In this document: piece by piece, positions 24,616 through 38,800 of the stretch | How positions within the stretch are numbered: the stretch's first letter is position 1 | Layout: every line of letters begins with the position of its first letter | Assembly (NCBI GenBank): GCA_900660155.1 | Contig: CABFPE010000621.1 | Coordinates: forward strand, 18,516 to 82,515 | Direction: 5' to 3' | From: Hofstenia miamia | Taxonomy: Eukaryota > Xenacoelomorpha > Acoela > Hofsteniidae | DNA: 64,000 nucleotides | Position numbers and translations under genes: made by a program | Notes under the pieces: model-generated | Told to the model about the DNA's origin: nothing | The model's input: the letters and a program-made list of their open reading frames with translations, nothing else | Database searches by the model: none

Positions 24616-26843
24616 GTATTCTTCTATAGATATACATTTTGTACTTTTCTAGTATATCGTGTCCCATCACTCATTTTTTATCTTCATTGTATCTTTTTTT
24701 CAACGTATACTGTTTAAGCGATTCCATTCTGTTTAATTCTCTATTATTATAAAAGCAATTTCTTTACAACTTTAAAATCTTTGTTTAACGTATGAAAATA
24801 GATTTTTTTTCTTTTGAAACAACTGAATCTACTCTTAATTTTGTGGGCTCAACGGCTTTTATCTGCACGTTACTCCTTGAAAATAATTTTACATGTAGCA
24901 TTTCAATTAAAAAGTTATATAAAAGTATGAAAAAAATTTACTTATGGAAATTCAAATAGATTATCATTATTTTGGGAGGTTTGTATATACATGCTGTTGG
25001 TTTTAATGAATGCATACGCAAGTAAAGAAAATTGTAGTACTTCTAGTGTTAAGTTGTCATATCTGAATTTTGAATACCTAATGCTCTCAATAGAAGAAAA
25101 CAGTTGTTTAATTTAGGAAAAATCCAATTACAAATGGGCGGAATATTACTGCCGTCTTTGTAACTACCACTATGCTACCAAAAAAGTCGCTCTCGGCCAT
25201 ATCACTGAGAACGCGCATTCCCAACTGTTTAAGGTAAGACTTTTTCCGATGTTTGATTTTTTTTTTGTTTGTTGAATCGAGCGTTTAAATATATTTTGAA
25301 GATTTCATTACAGATGTTAAAAAATTCCTCCATAAAATTAGGGTTAAAATAAAATATTCATCCTTCTCGCATCATGATGTTTTTAATGTCTCATTACATT
25401 TTTATATGAGAGATGAGCGCGGTGAAACTTAACGCACCGTAGCATCATTTTGCCTCCGCCTACCGCGCAGAAATATGAAATTCAACGCTGTCTACCGCAA
25501 TCACGCGAAATTTACCGTGGTTACAGCAAAATACTTACTTTTAAATTTAGGAACTTAGGTGTTAATAGAATTGCAAATTCTAGTAGTTTGACGGTGCCAC
25601 TGCATGTTTTGTCCACGCGGTATGACGCAATGGCCGTTTTCCTAACCGCTATTGCACTGCCACGTTTACTCTCTAAATTTCAATTTGGCAACAATTTATT
25701 AATAAATCCTAATTATTTGTCTCAATGTTATTCAGCCATAGAATTAAAAATTTTCCCATCAGAAATTATTTACCGAGAATTGAGTTCATGCTTTGGCTTA
25801 TATCCAGGGTTGGTAGCAGCGTCTGCTTTTAACAGCAGATGCTGTTAATTGTAACAGCATAGTGTGTGCTGTTAACAACTAATCAGATTGTTTTCAACAA
25901 ACAAAGTGGGTTTCAACAAACACTGTGTGAATTAATTTAAGTTTATGCATTATTTTCAAATATGTTATATTGCAATGTGGAATTTTCACTAAAATATTTT
26001 AAGCCAAAAATGTTTAATTTAGTTTAAATTCTTTAAAAATAAAGCAGCCATTAAAAAATATTTGCTAAATTTTGAAGAAATTCACTATGTCTTTCTTGTT
26101 GGCTGATGCCACTATCTTTTTGTCTTCCCAGAAATTTATTAATTTTTTCTTTACATCAAATGAAATTCAATGTTAATTCATTGAATGAATTTTCGCCCAA
26201 ATTTGGAATTCGGAAATTAGTCAAGAACAGGTCTCAAAATACATTGTGCACATTTGAAAAATGTGTAAACAGGATTCATAAAATTTCAAATCTGAAGTAT
26301 CTTTCGAATTCAAATTGCTCTTGACAGCAAATTTGCCACCCCTGCTTATATCTTAACCGAGTTGTCGACGGGCCGGGCTTGAGCACTGCATTGGATAAAC
26401 AACGAGCCATTTTTTAAGCAAAGCACATTTATAGTTCTGCTTGTTAATTTGAATGTGCAGATTTTCATTATTTTTTTTTCAATATGCCTTTCTTATAATT
26501 TTATTTTAGAAATGTTTATTGTATAATAGGAAGAGCTATATACAAAATTCTGAGTGAGTGCAATATTTTTAAAAAATCACGACCCTCATTGAAAGATTCT
26601 ATTTGGTGAGGCGAGGCGAGGCGAAATTTTACAAAATTAAAACTAGCCGAGCGTAGAAATTTCTTCTCGTTGATAAGTCTATATCTTAGACATATTGCAT
26701 AGCATAAATTTAGTTTATAAAGATGATTTGACTAATTATGAAATCTCCGTATATTACCAATACCCTAACGCTTGTCGGAATTAATGCGTTGCGAAGTTTC
26801 ATTTTAAATTTAAAAATTTATATTTGATATATTTTTATATCCC

Positions 26844-26877
<34 letters not shown>

Positions 26878-29800
26878 ACGTGTTTTAAACACTATTTAAA
26901 ATAACTGTTTTGCAATGTTTTTTTCAAATTTATTTAGAACTTTATGGAAAGTTTGGAAATAGTTTTCGGGCTTCGTCCCTTCTTACTTTCATAACAGATT
27001 TTCTACCGCAAAATCATTGAACTTGCGTTTGTTTTCATGTATGCAACCAAAAATACATGTTGATGTTCTTATGATAATTCAATGTTTGCTACTATATGTA
27101 TTTTCAGTAAAATTTTAGTACCTTGAAATGAGCCAATTCAAGAGTAAAAAAACATTTAAACATTTTTTTTGTAAAAAAAATTTTTTACCAATTCTGGCGA
27201 TTGTCGATTACGTAATTAACCAATATTCGCAATGTGTTGCTGAACAGTAGTTGTTTTCGATTTTTATGTTTTACAACTTTTCCCAGTTTATTTCGCTTTA
27301 TAAATTTCTGCAGTTGTGATTTGGTCAAGTGTTTATGTGCTCGCTCATTAGGAATAGTGGAATTCATCAGCTTTTCAATTAAGTAATTTAGATCAGGAAA
27401 ATATGATTGTTCCTACGAATAAGAAAAAATTGTGAAATTTTCTATTTGTAAATTGGTGTTCAATGTTACCTATTAACTTCAAACTTTATTTCTATAGAAA
27501 ATCTATTGTTGTGACTTCGGTAATTTGGGACAGTGCTTAGAGCTGGGCGCTAGCCGTCTGAGCCGTCGCAGCCGACATATTTTAGGTCAGCCAGTGGCCG
27601 GAAAATTTTGACGGCTAAGCCGAATGATAACTAAAACGATATCAAGACAAACGAAATTTGTCATAAATAAGAAAACCACATTAATGTATTTGATGTAGTA
27701 GTGACGTTTAGCATTGATTAGGGTATGTCTTATTGCCTGTAAGGGCATGAGATAGATAGGTTCACAATACTGCTAGCATATCATGTACGGTTTTTACAGG
27801 GCATAGGGGTTTATATGGAATATTATAAAGTCTAATCCATTTCTACAGATGTCGCTCAGCTGCCGCCGAAGTTATCAAGTCTGTGCCGCCAATAGCAGTC
27901 AGCTGACGGCAGCGCCCGCCTCGTGCAGTGCTATATGAAAAAGGTGTACTCGGAAAGTAATTTTGGACTCTTTTTATTCAAGAGAGAGCAAAAAATTATT
28001 AAACTCAAGAATGCTTAAATAAATGAACTTAACAATTTATCAAATGATGCGTATTGTAAACGTAATATGTAATGTTGAAATAAAATTTCAGTTTGACACT
28101 CCTTTCAACATTGATGCACTAAAAAATTTATATATTTCACAAATGAGTGGATGGACAAATATCTTCTAAAAATTCAAAAATTTGTATTCTATTAGAATTT
28201 CACATGTCAGTTCTATCATTAATATTTAAAAGGGAAAACTGTTTCTGAAAAAGTTTCCGTTTTCTCGATGCCTGTTAAAAAATATGAGCAATTTTTAATA
28301 TTGAGACATCTATGGGTGAATGTAAACGCGCAATATGCAGTCTGCTTTAGCTAGTGGATGAATATCAGTTAATTGAAATTATTTTTTTATTTAGTTATCA
28401 ACTTTTAAAAAGGATCTAAAAGTCACTAAAAATCCATCAGATGATCGTCTAAGGGCACTTTCTTCCTATTTATTGGAGTTGTCTGAAGAAAAGGCTCTTA
28501 CCGACGACTGTCTTGTCAAGCGAAAGCGTGTATTTGAGTCGATTGCCACTCTTCTAAAAACGACTGCGCCAATTGACGACATCGACTTCTTCCTATTTGA
28601 GTCGAGTGTCAGTGGATGTGGACTGAAAACTGCTGGTTTGCGGATTGGCGTCATACCTAAATCCGTAAGTTGCATTCTTATAGATTATATTTTCTGCATT
28701 TTGTACAGATTCATTTAAATTGCGTTTCTTAATCTCTTGTACATTCAAGACTTGTACACAACTTTGATCCATGGGGAAATTTTGAAATTTTATGTTGGGT
28801 CTTGAATAATAGTGTTTCAAAAAATGACGGTGGTTTATTCTTCGCATAAAAATGCAAAAATTTAATTAGAATTTATTGCTTAAGTTGAAATGATTCCCGT
28901 TAATTCTAAAATATGATGGTGAGACGTATATTTGCCGTTTTTAGGAAATCTTTTGACAATTTTTGCTAACTCCGGATTGATTTTTAATTGATGGTGAGAA
29001 CATGTATTAAAATGCAAACCACCACTAATATTATCCGATTCTACATCAGTACATTCACTATGTCCATCTAAATGATAATCCTTTACATGCTAAAGCGAAC
29101 AACATGAAATGCAGCTTCCACCCAATTTTTCAATGACCAATGTTCAAATATCAAGATTTTTACGTTTTCTTTGGTTCCAGTCTTCTCATGAATGCTTTGC
29201 TACAATATGAGTTGATATTAAGGAATGTGCATGAAAACCTTTGGTTATAATTAAAGCATTGTACCAATTTCTAAATCCTTTGCTAGTGAAACTCTCTTAT
29301 TTGACTCTGAGAAAATAATCTACAGGCATAACATAGGCATGCATCATGATCAGGTATGTATTCGAGTGATATGTAATTATTATACCAACGAGTATCTATT
29401 CTGATTAGAATAAATAGTTTTTTGGTTAAGGTTCGAATATTGGTCGAATTGGAATAGATTTATCCAATGCTGTCCATCGAATAACAGAAGAAGCAGTGTG
29501 CTCGTGCACCAATATTTTCAATTATTTCTCCTGTTCGTTTTTTCTTGAATGTCTCACCCATATTAATTATCAGATTGCATTTGGTCGCACAAGAATTTAA
29601 ATAACAACTACTTTTATAGGGTTATTAGATAATGTTAATATTAAGTTGTAAAAATATCATTCTATTTATATAGATAGTTAACTCACTCAATTCAAATTGC
29701 AATGAGAAATATGTTAGGTACATGAACTTAGATATAATCACTACATGTCTCACCTAATCATATGCGCCAACATTAAGGGTGACTAAGAAGCTATTTTTGT

Positions 29801-32800
29801 TAGCCGCAGGCATTTGTGAACTAATGCCCATTTTCCAAAGCTTTTATCTAGCATTGATGAGCCCCATTTGTGTAGCAAGCTCATAAACACGTTCAAACAG
29901 AGCTGAGTGTTATGCACATGATACAGTAGGAGTTTTTCTGATCTTCTACTAACGGTTTCACACTAAAAAAGTCTAACATTTTACCCACTACTAACTTTAT
30001 TATTTAGATATAATAGAATGAACTGTTAGCAGCAATGCAAAGTGTTATGGTGCTGATTTGGGGGAATAACTGCTACTTAATTGATAATCCTAATGCAAAT
30101 GATATACTTTTATCAATTTCAATTGAATCTATGCCTTTATTGAAAGGCTGTTTTGTTTAAGCACTGTACAGATAATCGGTCAATTAAATTCAAATAGAGT
30201 GAAGGTAAATCAATAAATTCATGCCATAATTAATTATCATAGCTTTCATTACATAACCAATGTTTCTTGCACAATTATTCTTGTAAATACACAAATGTAA
30301 CACTAAAAATAGAAACAATTATAAGAAGTCTGATTGGATGAAAGCTACATGAACAACAAGATTTTTGTTTGAGCATGACCTGAATATATCAAGCAAATTA
30401 CATCGCTTCAAAAAGATTAATCTGTGGCTCATTCCAGGATTGCTATTTACTTAAAAACTTGTTCTAGGAGGTTTAGGTCTGGAATGGAGTGAACTGCTAG
30501 TAGCAAAGCAAAGTGTTAATAGAATGGTGATATAGCAGATGACTAAATTACAATGGAATTATTTAAACTTTTGAAAATGTTTTCGTTAATTCAGCTTTTG
30601 TTTTTCTCACTATTGAGACTTCATTTTTGCTAATTACAATGGTCATATAGTGCTGAATTGAAATTTTTAATGTCTTTGTTAATATGTGGTGAACCGTAAT
30701 CATTTACTTAGTCTTAGTTAAATACAATGCGTAGTTATTAACCTAATGTAGAGAAAACCTGAATTGATAGTCCTACACTCGTCATGCCGCATAAAACTAT
30801 TAGGCAAAGTCAGTCACTCTTGATGACGTCACTATCCACCCTTCTTCATCCGTCCAAAAGTCTTGACGTAGCAATCAACAACACCTCCCTTTCCATGACT
30901 TCGTCTCCCAGATATTACCATCAGAATTCTACCCACTAAAAAACATTTGATCTTTGAGCAAGTACTTGTCTTCAGCAATGATGAAGCTTCTCGTACACGG
31001 CTTCATAACTTCACGAGTCGATAACAGCCTTCTCACCAACGTGCCGGACAAGGAGACGCTGCGTATCCAAAATTTACAGAATTGTGCTGCTCGGCTTATC
31101 ATTCGCACCTCTCAATGGGACCACATTACGCCTGTATTGCATTTCATTGCCTGCTTGTCAGATATAGAATAATGTACAAAGTTCTTCTTTTGACCTTCAA
31201 ACTCATAATCTATGCTGCTCCCTTATACATCAGTGTCATCGTTCAATTGTATCATTCACCACTAATAATGAGACAGGCGAGATCACACACCATCAAGGCG
31301 AAACAGGCTCCATATGGAGCGAGATTATTCACTCACACTGCAGCCTCTCTGTTCATATGAATTCGCTCTCAGTCTTCAAAACAATTCTGAAAACGCACCT
31401 CTTCAAGTTGGCATTTGAATACTAAATTGTTTGTTAGCTTTTTAAATGTCATACAACATACAGGGTGTTCATTAAGTCACTCCGTGATTTGAAATGATCA
31501 ATACTACCAAACAAAAATTAAAGAAACACTCAAATCCAACTTTTATTTTTACTTGAAATTTATTCTCTTATTCCAATGCTGTCAAAACAGGTACTAAATT
31601 AACACTACCTTTCATGCCTATTTATAGTCAGATCAAATTCGGTGATTGCTGTCCGTAAAGGGCATGTAAGGAAGGTTTTGACAAAGTGTGGTAATGGAAC
31701 AAAATTATAAATATCACGGCTAGGTGCGTCGGCAGGGTTCTCCTGACTAGGCAACCATTTTACAATCAATTTCTTAGTAAATAAAAGTAAATTAAGCGTA
31801 ATTGAGAGTTCAAAAAGTTCGTATTGTAAGACCTTGAACTTCTTGGTGGCGTAATACAAAGTTCTAGAGTCTGTGAAGATAGTAGAACGAGGCTTAGCCA
31901 TGTAAGCTGCAATTGTAAGGGCCAACATTTCTTTAGTGTAGATATTAAATCCAGTATCTTCTAATTCATGCGTAAATGACTTAGGAAAACGATTATGGGA
32001 ACGGACAATACCCAAAGCATAATCTGAGGCATCTGCAAACCATAACTCTGGATACTCTTTGTCGGGAGGCTTCCAAGAATAAAAGTGTGGAAATGTCAAG
32101 AAGATATATCTGATTAAAGCAATGAGGTTTCGACGCTGCGTTGAGTGATACAACGGTTTAATCAGGGCCCATGGCCCGATAAGAGGCCAAGAGAAGGCGA
32201 AGTGGCCCAGATATTGTTGTCTCCTCTTCTGAGAGAGTGCTGCTAAGTCCAATGAAAGTATGTAAGAGAGCATCATTTCTTTATTAGGTGCGACTTGTAG
32301 ACGTGAGCGTGGTAAGTCCAAGTGAAGTCCCAATACTTCTGCCGTAGAGGAAGGTAAACGCTCTGTCTTCTCGGACTGAAACTTAATTCCACAAGATGTT
32401 AGAAAACTAAGGTAAGAATCTATTTGTTCGAAATTCTGCATCGGGAAAGTTAAGACGATATTATCCACGTGTCCCCAACACATACTGCATAAGGAGCATA
32501 GAGGTGAGAGTAGATAATTAAGGAACATCTGACACGAAAATGGGGATATAGAGAGTCCCATGGGCAGCTTCTTAAAACGAAATCTTTGACCGTCAGGTCC
32601 CATAAAGCAAGTCTTATATCGTTGATCAGGACGCAAGTCTAGATGGTAAAATGCAGATTGTAAATCAAGTGTGAGAATCTTGTGATCCGGAGGAGGCAGA
32701 AAGTTCTTGACTACTTTCACGAATGGGGGTAGATAGAACTTGGGATGCTGAGATATTGAAGTCACCGGACTAAAGTCGACCACTAATCGAATTTTCTCGG

Positions 32801-35800
32801 AGGACTTTGGAACTGGAAAGCAGTGAAAGGTAAAAGGTGACCTAGGTGACGGCTCAATGATGTCTGCGGCTAACAGAGCGTTTATATGTGCGATGACATG
32901 CGATCGTAAGTGTGGTGAGAGAGGACGCGGCTTCTTGACAACGTAAGGACGAAACTTCGTAAATGTGACGAAGGTGGCCTTTATTGAGTCTAGTCGTGGT
33001 GGCAACGGATGATGTTGGTGTAACCTGTTCCAATCAACATCAAGTTTATCAAAGCGATATTCGGCAGGCGCGTTAGGATCTAGTATCTGAGGTTCTTCTG
33101 ATATTCCTTGAGGGAATTCCATATGCTCTGCTAAGCTATGCTCTGAAACGTTGTCATTGTGATCGCTTTGAAGATCATCTTCTTGATCATCAAGCGAGAT
33201 GCGGTGCCTAGCTAAGAAAGAACGAAGTCTACTTAAAATGAGCTGCCGCGGAAAATGTGATAATTGTGTGTAGTAATCGAGGAAGGGCCTCTGCTCTGAT
33301 AATGGGAGACGAGTAGCAATCTCATTGATCCACATGAGAAATCCAAGATCAATAACAGGTGAGGGCGTACGCTGCTCTGCATCTTCTATGCTTATAGTGT
33401 CTAATGAAGGCTGAGTTGAAGAGAGGAGCGCATCTAGTACAGGTTCGAGAGGAGAAACAGGTAAATCTTCGATTACAGTAGACTCGGGCGCAAGGATTGT
33501 TGAATCCGTAGAGTTAAGAGAGAGAGAGTAGAATTAGCAACAGGAGTCTCACAGCCTGGCATAACGCCAGGACTTACTGGACTCAAAAAGAACGAACAAT
33601 CTGGATCGGAGATAGTAAAATCCAAGATCGGAGAGAGAGACGGGCTACTCCTTTTTACTGGACTGCTGCTTTTTGCGACTGGACTGCTTTCGTTTGGTTT
33701 TTGTGAATCATGGAGCGGGCTGCGGTAAGTGGTCAATTCCGAGCTGCAAGAGGGAGACATCCTTAGTTGCGGAGATTGTGGCATCCCATCCATACCATTG
33801 TGATGAGATAAGGACCCGGAGTCGGTATGAGACGTCGCATTGATTGCGTAATCGAGGTGTTGATAATCCTTGAGGAGGTTCTGGAGAAGGATAAGTTCTC
33901 TTCGATCTCTTCCTCTGCAATGCGGTAGCTGTAATGTGTCAGTAATCTGTTGCGACAATGTTCCGAGATCTGCAGTACTGAAGGGATGAGTGGCAATGAC
34001 AGTGGGGATGTTGCTCTGAGTAGGAGTAAGATTTGTCGGACAATTGCCACAATCGCGACGAGTGTGGGCCTGTCGAATGTTTCCATGTAAAATTAATTGC
34101 TCGAGGTGATGGATGGATGCTGCTAAGGTTTCAAGAGTTAACTGAGGCTGAATATCGGCGTCTGAATGAGGTTCGGTGTCGGTAGTGGTACAAGATTGCG
34201 AGGGAGTAGTTTTCTTCTGAGATTTGCTGCGTGTATTCTGAGACATATAGCAAACTGAGCGGAATAGAGTCGGACGTCTGTGGATCGGCGTAAACAAAAT
34301 TTATTCTCTTATTCCAATGCTGTCAAAACAGGTACTAAATTAACACTACCTTTCATGCCTATTTATAGTCATTACAATAAGCCTTCAATATGTTGACCAC
34401 CTTGGGCGGAGAAGACTGTGAAACGGGAAATGCAGCTTTCTAGGGTTCTTTGGAGCATAGCTTGATCAACATCTTGGCAGGCTTTTGTGATGGCTTGCTT
34501 GAGACTGTCAATATTTTCATGATGAGTAGCATAAACGAGATTCTTAATATGCCTCCATAAGAAAAAGTCAAGGGGAGTTAGATTAGGACTTCTTGGAGGC
34601 CATGAAACCCATCCACCTCGACCAATCCAACGCTGTGGAAAAGTGGAATTCAAGAAATTCCGGACATCACTTCTCCAATGAGGTAGTGCGCCGTCTTGTT
34701 GAAAGAAAGATCGGCTAAAGCACCGTCGTCTTTTTAACTCCGGAATAAAATAAGTTTGGAGCATTTCCAGAGAGTCCACTGATTTCACCGTTTCATTAGG
34801 AAAGAAAAACGGACCGATGAGTTTCTTTGATGACATTGCCACCCAAACATTCACTTTAAGAGATGCTCGAGGAACTGTGGTGAAGTTGTTTGGATTCTCA
34901 TACCCCCAAAGGATGCAATTGTGTTTGTTAACTCGCCCCGTTAGATGAAACGTAGCTTCATCGGACCAAAACACATTCAGTAAGAACTCATCGTCTTCTT
35001 GGTGCAATTCATCACACATTGCCTTGCGGGCGCAGAAGTCTTCCTCACTGAGTTCTTGAAGTACACTTAACACATATGGTTTCATTTAGTTCTCACGTAA
35101 AATATTTGAGATACTGCCAATGGATATGTCCATCTCACGTGAAACGCGCCGAATAGACAATGAGGGTTCATTTTCGAATTGTTCAACCACTTTTTCCCGA
35201 TCAATTTCTCTTAGCGTCTGCCACACTACCAGTTTCTTTAAACTGGGTATATAATGACAATATTGTTTTGTCGGATGGAGGTGTTGTTGAGAAATCATGC
35301 CGGCATTTGCGCTGAAGAGACACAACAGACTGCAGAGAGTGATATTCCAACACGATATAAACTCGTTCTTGTGTGGTCAGCATTTCTGAAATGAAAGTGA
35401 ATGACGCATTTGCAAATATGTACAAACTTACACCTATGATACGCATTATGATATGTAATGCCACGTTCACGGGTTATTAAATTGCTGTCTGTGAGTGTCT
35501 GAAATCAACATATATTGTATATCTCATTGTGCATTTTTTATTGTGAACATTATCTAAAATGGAATTTGTGTGAATTTAAATGATATAATGTAATTAGGAA
35601 TTTGTACCTAAAATTTGATTTACCATTGATTTTGGATTTGTGGTAGAATTGGTCGTAAATTCTATTTCATGTTTAATTTGTCATGCATATTATTATTTTT
35701 TATAAAGTCTATTGGTAGTTGGTTCTGAAATGCACTGGAATAAAAGTTTTTTATCATTATTTTTGCATAATATCGCTACAGAATTTTGATAAAATGGAAT

Positions 35801-38800
35801 TCATTGTTCTGTATCATACAATGCAACTAAATGTTATTAAAATGAAATCAAAATCTAAAGAAAATGTAATACAGTCACTTCTGCCTGAATATGAGATATT
35901 GAACTAAAGTATTCAACTTGTCACTAATATACTTTTTATCGCATTGAGTAAACCTGGGTTCCATATGACGGCTCCGACTCCATATGCATTGGTAATGCAG
36001 TTTTGTCGAGCGATTTCATTAAATTTCATAGAAGTTTTTATATTCTTTACAACTTCAAATATTTATCGCACATCATTATTCCTTATTTCTAAATTTATTT
36101 CGTTACTCTGTATACTCATAGTTATGCATTTGTAAGAATTTACAATATGGGTTATGGGTCAGATATTTTGATGTGCTCATGAAATGATGTATAACTTAAA
36201 CTTATAGTGGTGATATATCTTACACTTAAGCTTATCCAGTGTCTTCATTCTGGTAAATTTTGTAATGTTTAGATTGATGGACCCAGTTCTCTGACAGTGC
36301 TTCTCTCCTGTATGAAAGATCTCGCGGCATGCGAGGAGCCTGTCATTTCAAATGTCACTGATTCTTTCCAAAGCGATCATCCACTGATTCACTTTACACA
36401 TAATCAAAGGTAGAAATCCAATAATTTAAGAGTGATTTTTGAATTCTAAACCTATCACTCATAGTGACTTTTTCTCATTCAACTTTTGTATTTTGGTTTT
36501 GATGGCTTTAGGAGAAATAGCATTCTAAGATTATCACGCTGTTTTTCTAAGTTCTGGCAGTTATAAATTTCCAGTGATCAGTGTGCTATAAATCATCCAT
36601 ATACTGGTCATGGCCATTGTGCTGATAGGAACGTAATTGTCTCTTTTATTTTATCTATGGAATTTTTTTCTGATATTTTCAAAGGACTGATGTCTGCGCA
36701 TTATCACTGATAAAAATGAATTTGCTGTCATTTTTGCAGGAGTTGAGATTTGTTAAATAACCATTTTCGGTCAGTAACATCAATATTTCTTCCCAAGCCA
36801 AGATTTCTCTTTTCCGAAAGTACTGCCTACTAGTCAGGCACTCGGAGGCAGCGGCTCAACCGGCTGGAATCTGAACAAAATCCAAATGTTTTCATAAATT
36901 CATTTACAAAACACATTGCGTACAATTACCATACTTTTAGAAAATACCAGGGAACTGTTTTTCAATATTAATTATGCTAATGGATTTACAATCTCCGCTG
37001 TTGAGCGATGGTAGAAATTGTCGCTGCACATCCAAGGGTAATAGCTGCACATCCAAGTGTAATAGCTGCACATCCAAGGGTAATAGCTGCACATCCAAGG
37101 GTAATAGCTGCACATCCAAGTGTATGTATTCGTTTAAAGAATAGAATTTAGAAGTGGTCGGCAAGTGAAAACGTGCTTGAGTTTGTCAAGCGCATGTCTC
37201 TCTCTGGGGACTGTGCGACAAGAGATTAGGTGTGTAAATATCAACACAGGAATCTTATCACTAGAAATAGATTCAATTGACAGAAGTAGAGGACCTTTTG
37301 ATTGGGAAGCTGTAATTGCGATTTGAGGACCTTTGAAGAAGGTTCAATAGTTTCTATACTTTTTTGACGCCGGTCAATGGCATCACGATTTTCGGGGATT
37401 TTGTGAATCAAATGGGTAATTATAAGAAAATTTTTTCAAGTGTTTTGATTAACCAGTTATGTGATTTGGTTTGATGCATGCTATGTCAAACTCATTTATT
37501 GATTAAAAACAACGATTTTTCAGCAAATTTACGATAGTTGTTCAGAAGATTATTTTTGCTTCCTAGTTTGTTTTGTCCTTAATTTCTATCGTCAGTATTA
37601 GTTTGTTATAACATTTGTGGAAATTACATAATTTTTATAGTGATTTTTTTAGCAAGATATAATAGTCCTATTGTAACGAATATTAGGCCTCTACCAAGCT
37701 AAACTTAAGTAATGGAAACGCGCAATGTGAAGTATACTCTAACCATGCAAGTCAGTGATATAGTAACACCAAACTAATTGTTTGTGTTGTGTACAGAAAA
37801 AGACAAAAAAGGCATTTTTCGCAACCTTTAACACCATTAATAGTGCAAAATTGAACCATGAATGATAAAACCTTCGATAAGAGAATTTTGATTATTTAAA
37901 AAACTCATAGTGAGTATTATTTAATTTTCAACTGGGAACTCTGCACTTGTCAAATATTCGACTACTCCTTTCAATTATTTCAATTACAGATTTCTTTCTA
38001 CAAAATGGCATACGTTATATGTTGTATTTAGTGGTTTATCATGCGATCTTTCTCTTACTTCTTACAGCGCAACATTCACCAGTCGTGTCTTACGATGGTT
38101 GTTTCAGCAGGATTCGCGAGTTCCAATCTTGAATGCTGCCGCCAGATACTTCGCCGAGGTAATCCTTACTTCANGATTTTTTTAGCAAGATATAATAGTC
38201 CTATTGTAACGAATATTAGGCCTCTACCAAGCTAAACTTAAGTAATGGAAACGCGCAATGTGCAGAATACTCTAACCATTGAAGTCAGTGATATAGCAAC
38301 ACCAAACTAATTGTTTGTGTTGTGTACAGAAAAAGACAAAAAAGGCATTTTTCGCAATCTTTAACACCATTAATAGTGCAAAATTGAACCATAAATGATA
38401 AAACCTTCAATAAGATAATTTTGAGTATTGTTTAATTTTCAACTGGGAACTCTCCACTTGTCAAATATTCTACTACTCCTTACAATTATTTCAATTACAG
38501 ATTTCTTTCTACAAAATGGCATACGTTATATGTTGTATTTAGTGGTTTATCATGTGATCTTTCTCTTACTTCTTACAGCGCAACATTCACCAGTCGTGTC
38601 TTACGATGGTTGTTTCAGCAGGATTCGCGAGTTCCAATCTTGAATGCTGCCGCCAGATACTTCGCCGAGGTAATCCTTACTTCATCGGCTTTTTGTACAC
38701 TGAGGCCATACCACACTAACAGTATAGTTTCGATTTTCAAATTCAGTGTCTTTTAGGTCCATGGATTTACTGGCGAGAACAAAGAATTTTTGCGGCCTAT

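Larger units (their letters stand above)
31461..35491 (-). mobile_element. Mariner-like transposon (DUF4817-type), split by a retroelement
   Basis: The left end CAGGGTGTTCATTAAGTCAC follows a TA. The right end near 35491 is a diverged match to its complement. Without the 2666-bp insert and one 75-bp repeat the element is about 1290 bp, normal for mariner. The transposase runs on the minus strand from about 35383 to 34372. It has an N-terminal HTH (MLTTQERVYIVLEYHSLQS), a second HTH (SIRRVSREMDISIGSISNIL), then catalytic blocks FWSDEATF, FFQQDGALPHW and SPNLTPLDFFLWRHIKN. One frameshift and one stop break it before the long 237-residue part, so it is inactive. It is antisense in the TUT intron between the exons ending at 28664 and starting at 36273. 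Confidence 0.88.

Noticed and set aside
32000-34300. Gypsy or copia LTR retrotransposon as identity of the insert
   Set aside because: No integrase or protease frame and no long LTRs. The RT and RNase H blocks fit hepadnavirus-like polymerases better.
36937-37164. Repetitive LDVQLLP-encoding frame
   Set aside because: Produced by the 21-bp minisatellite, whose unit length is a multiple of three. No splice context.
37990-38158. A second, tandem copy of a TUT exon as a mutually exclusive exon
   Set aside because: The duplicated block is joined by a single N and the copies encode the same residues, so haplotype duplication in the assembly is more likely.
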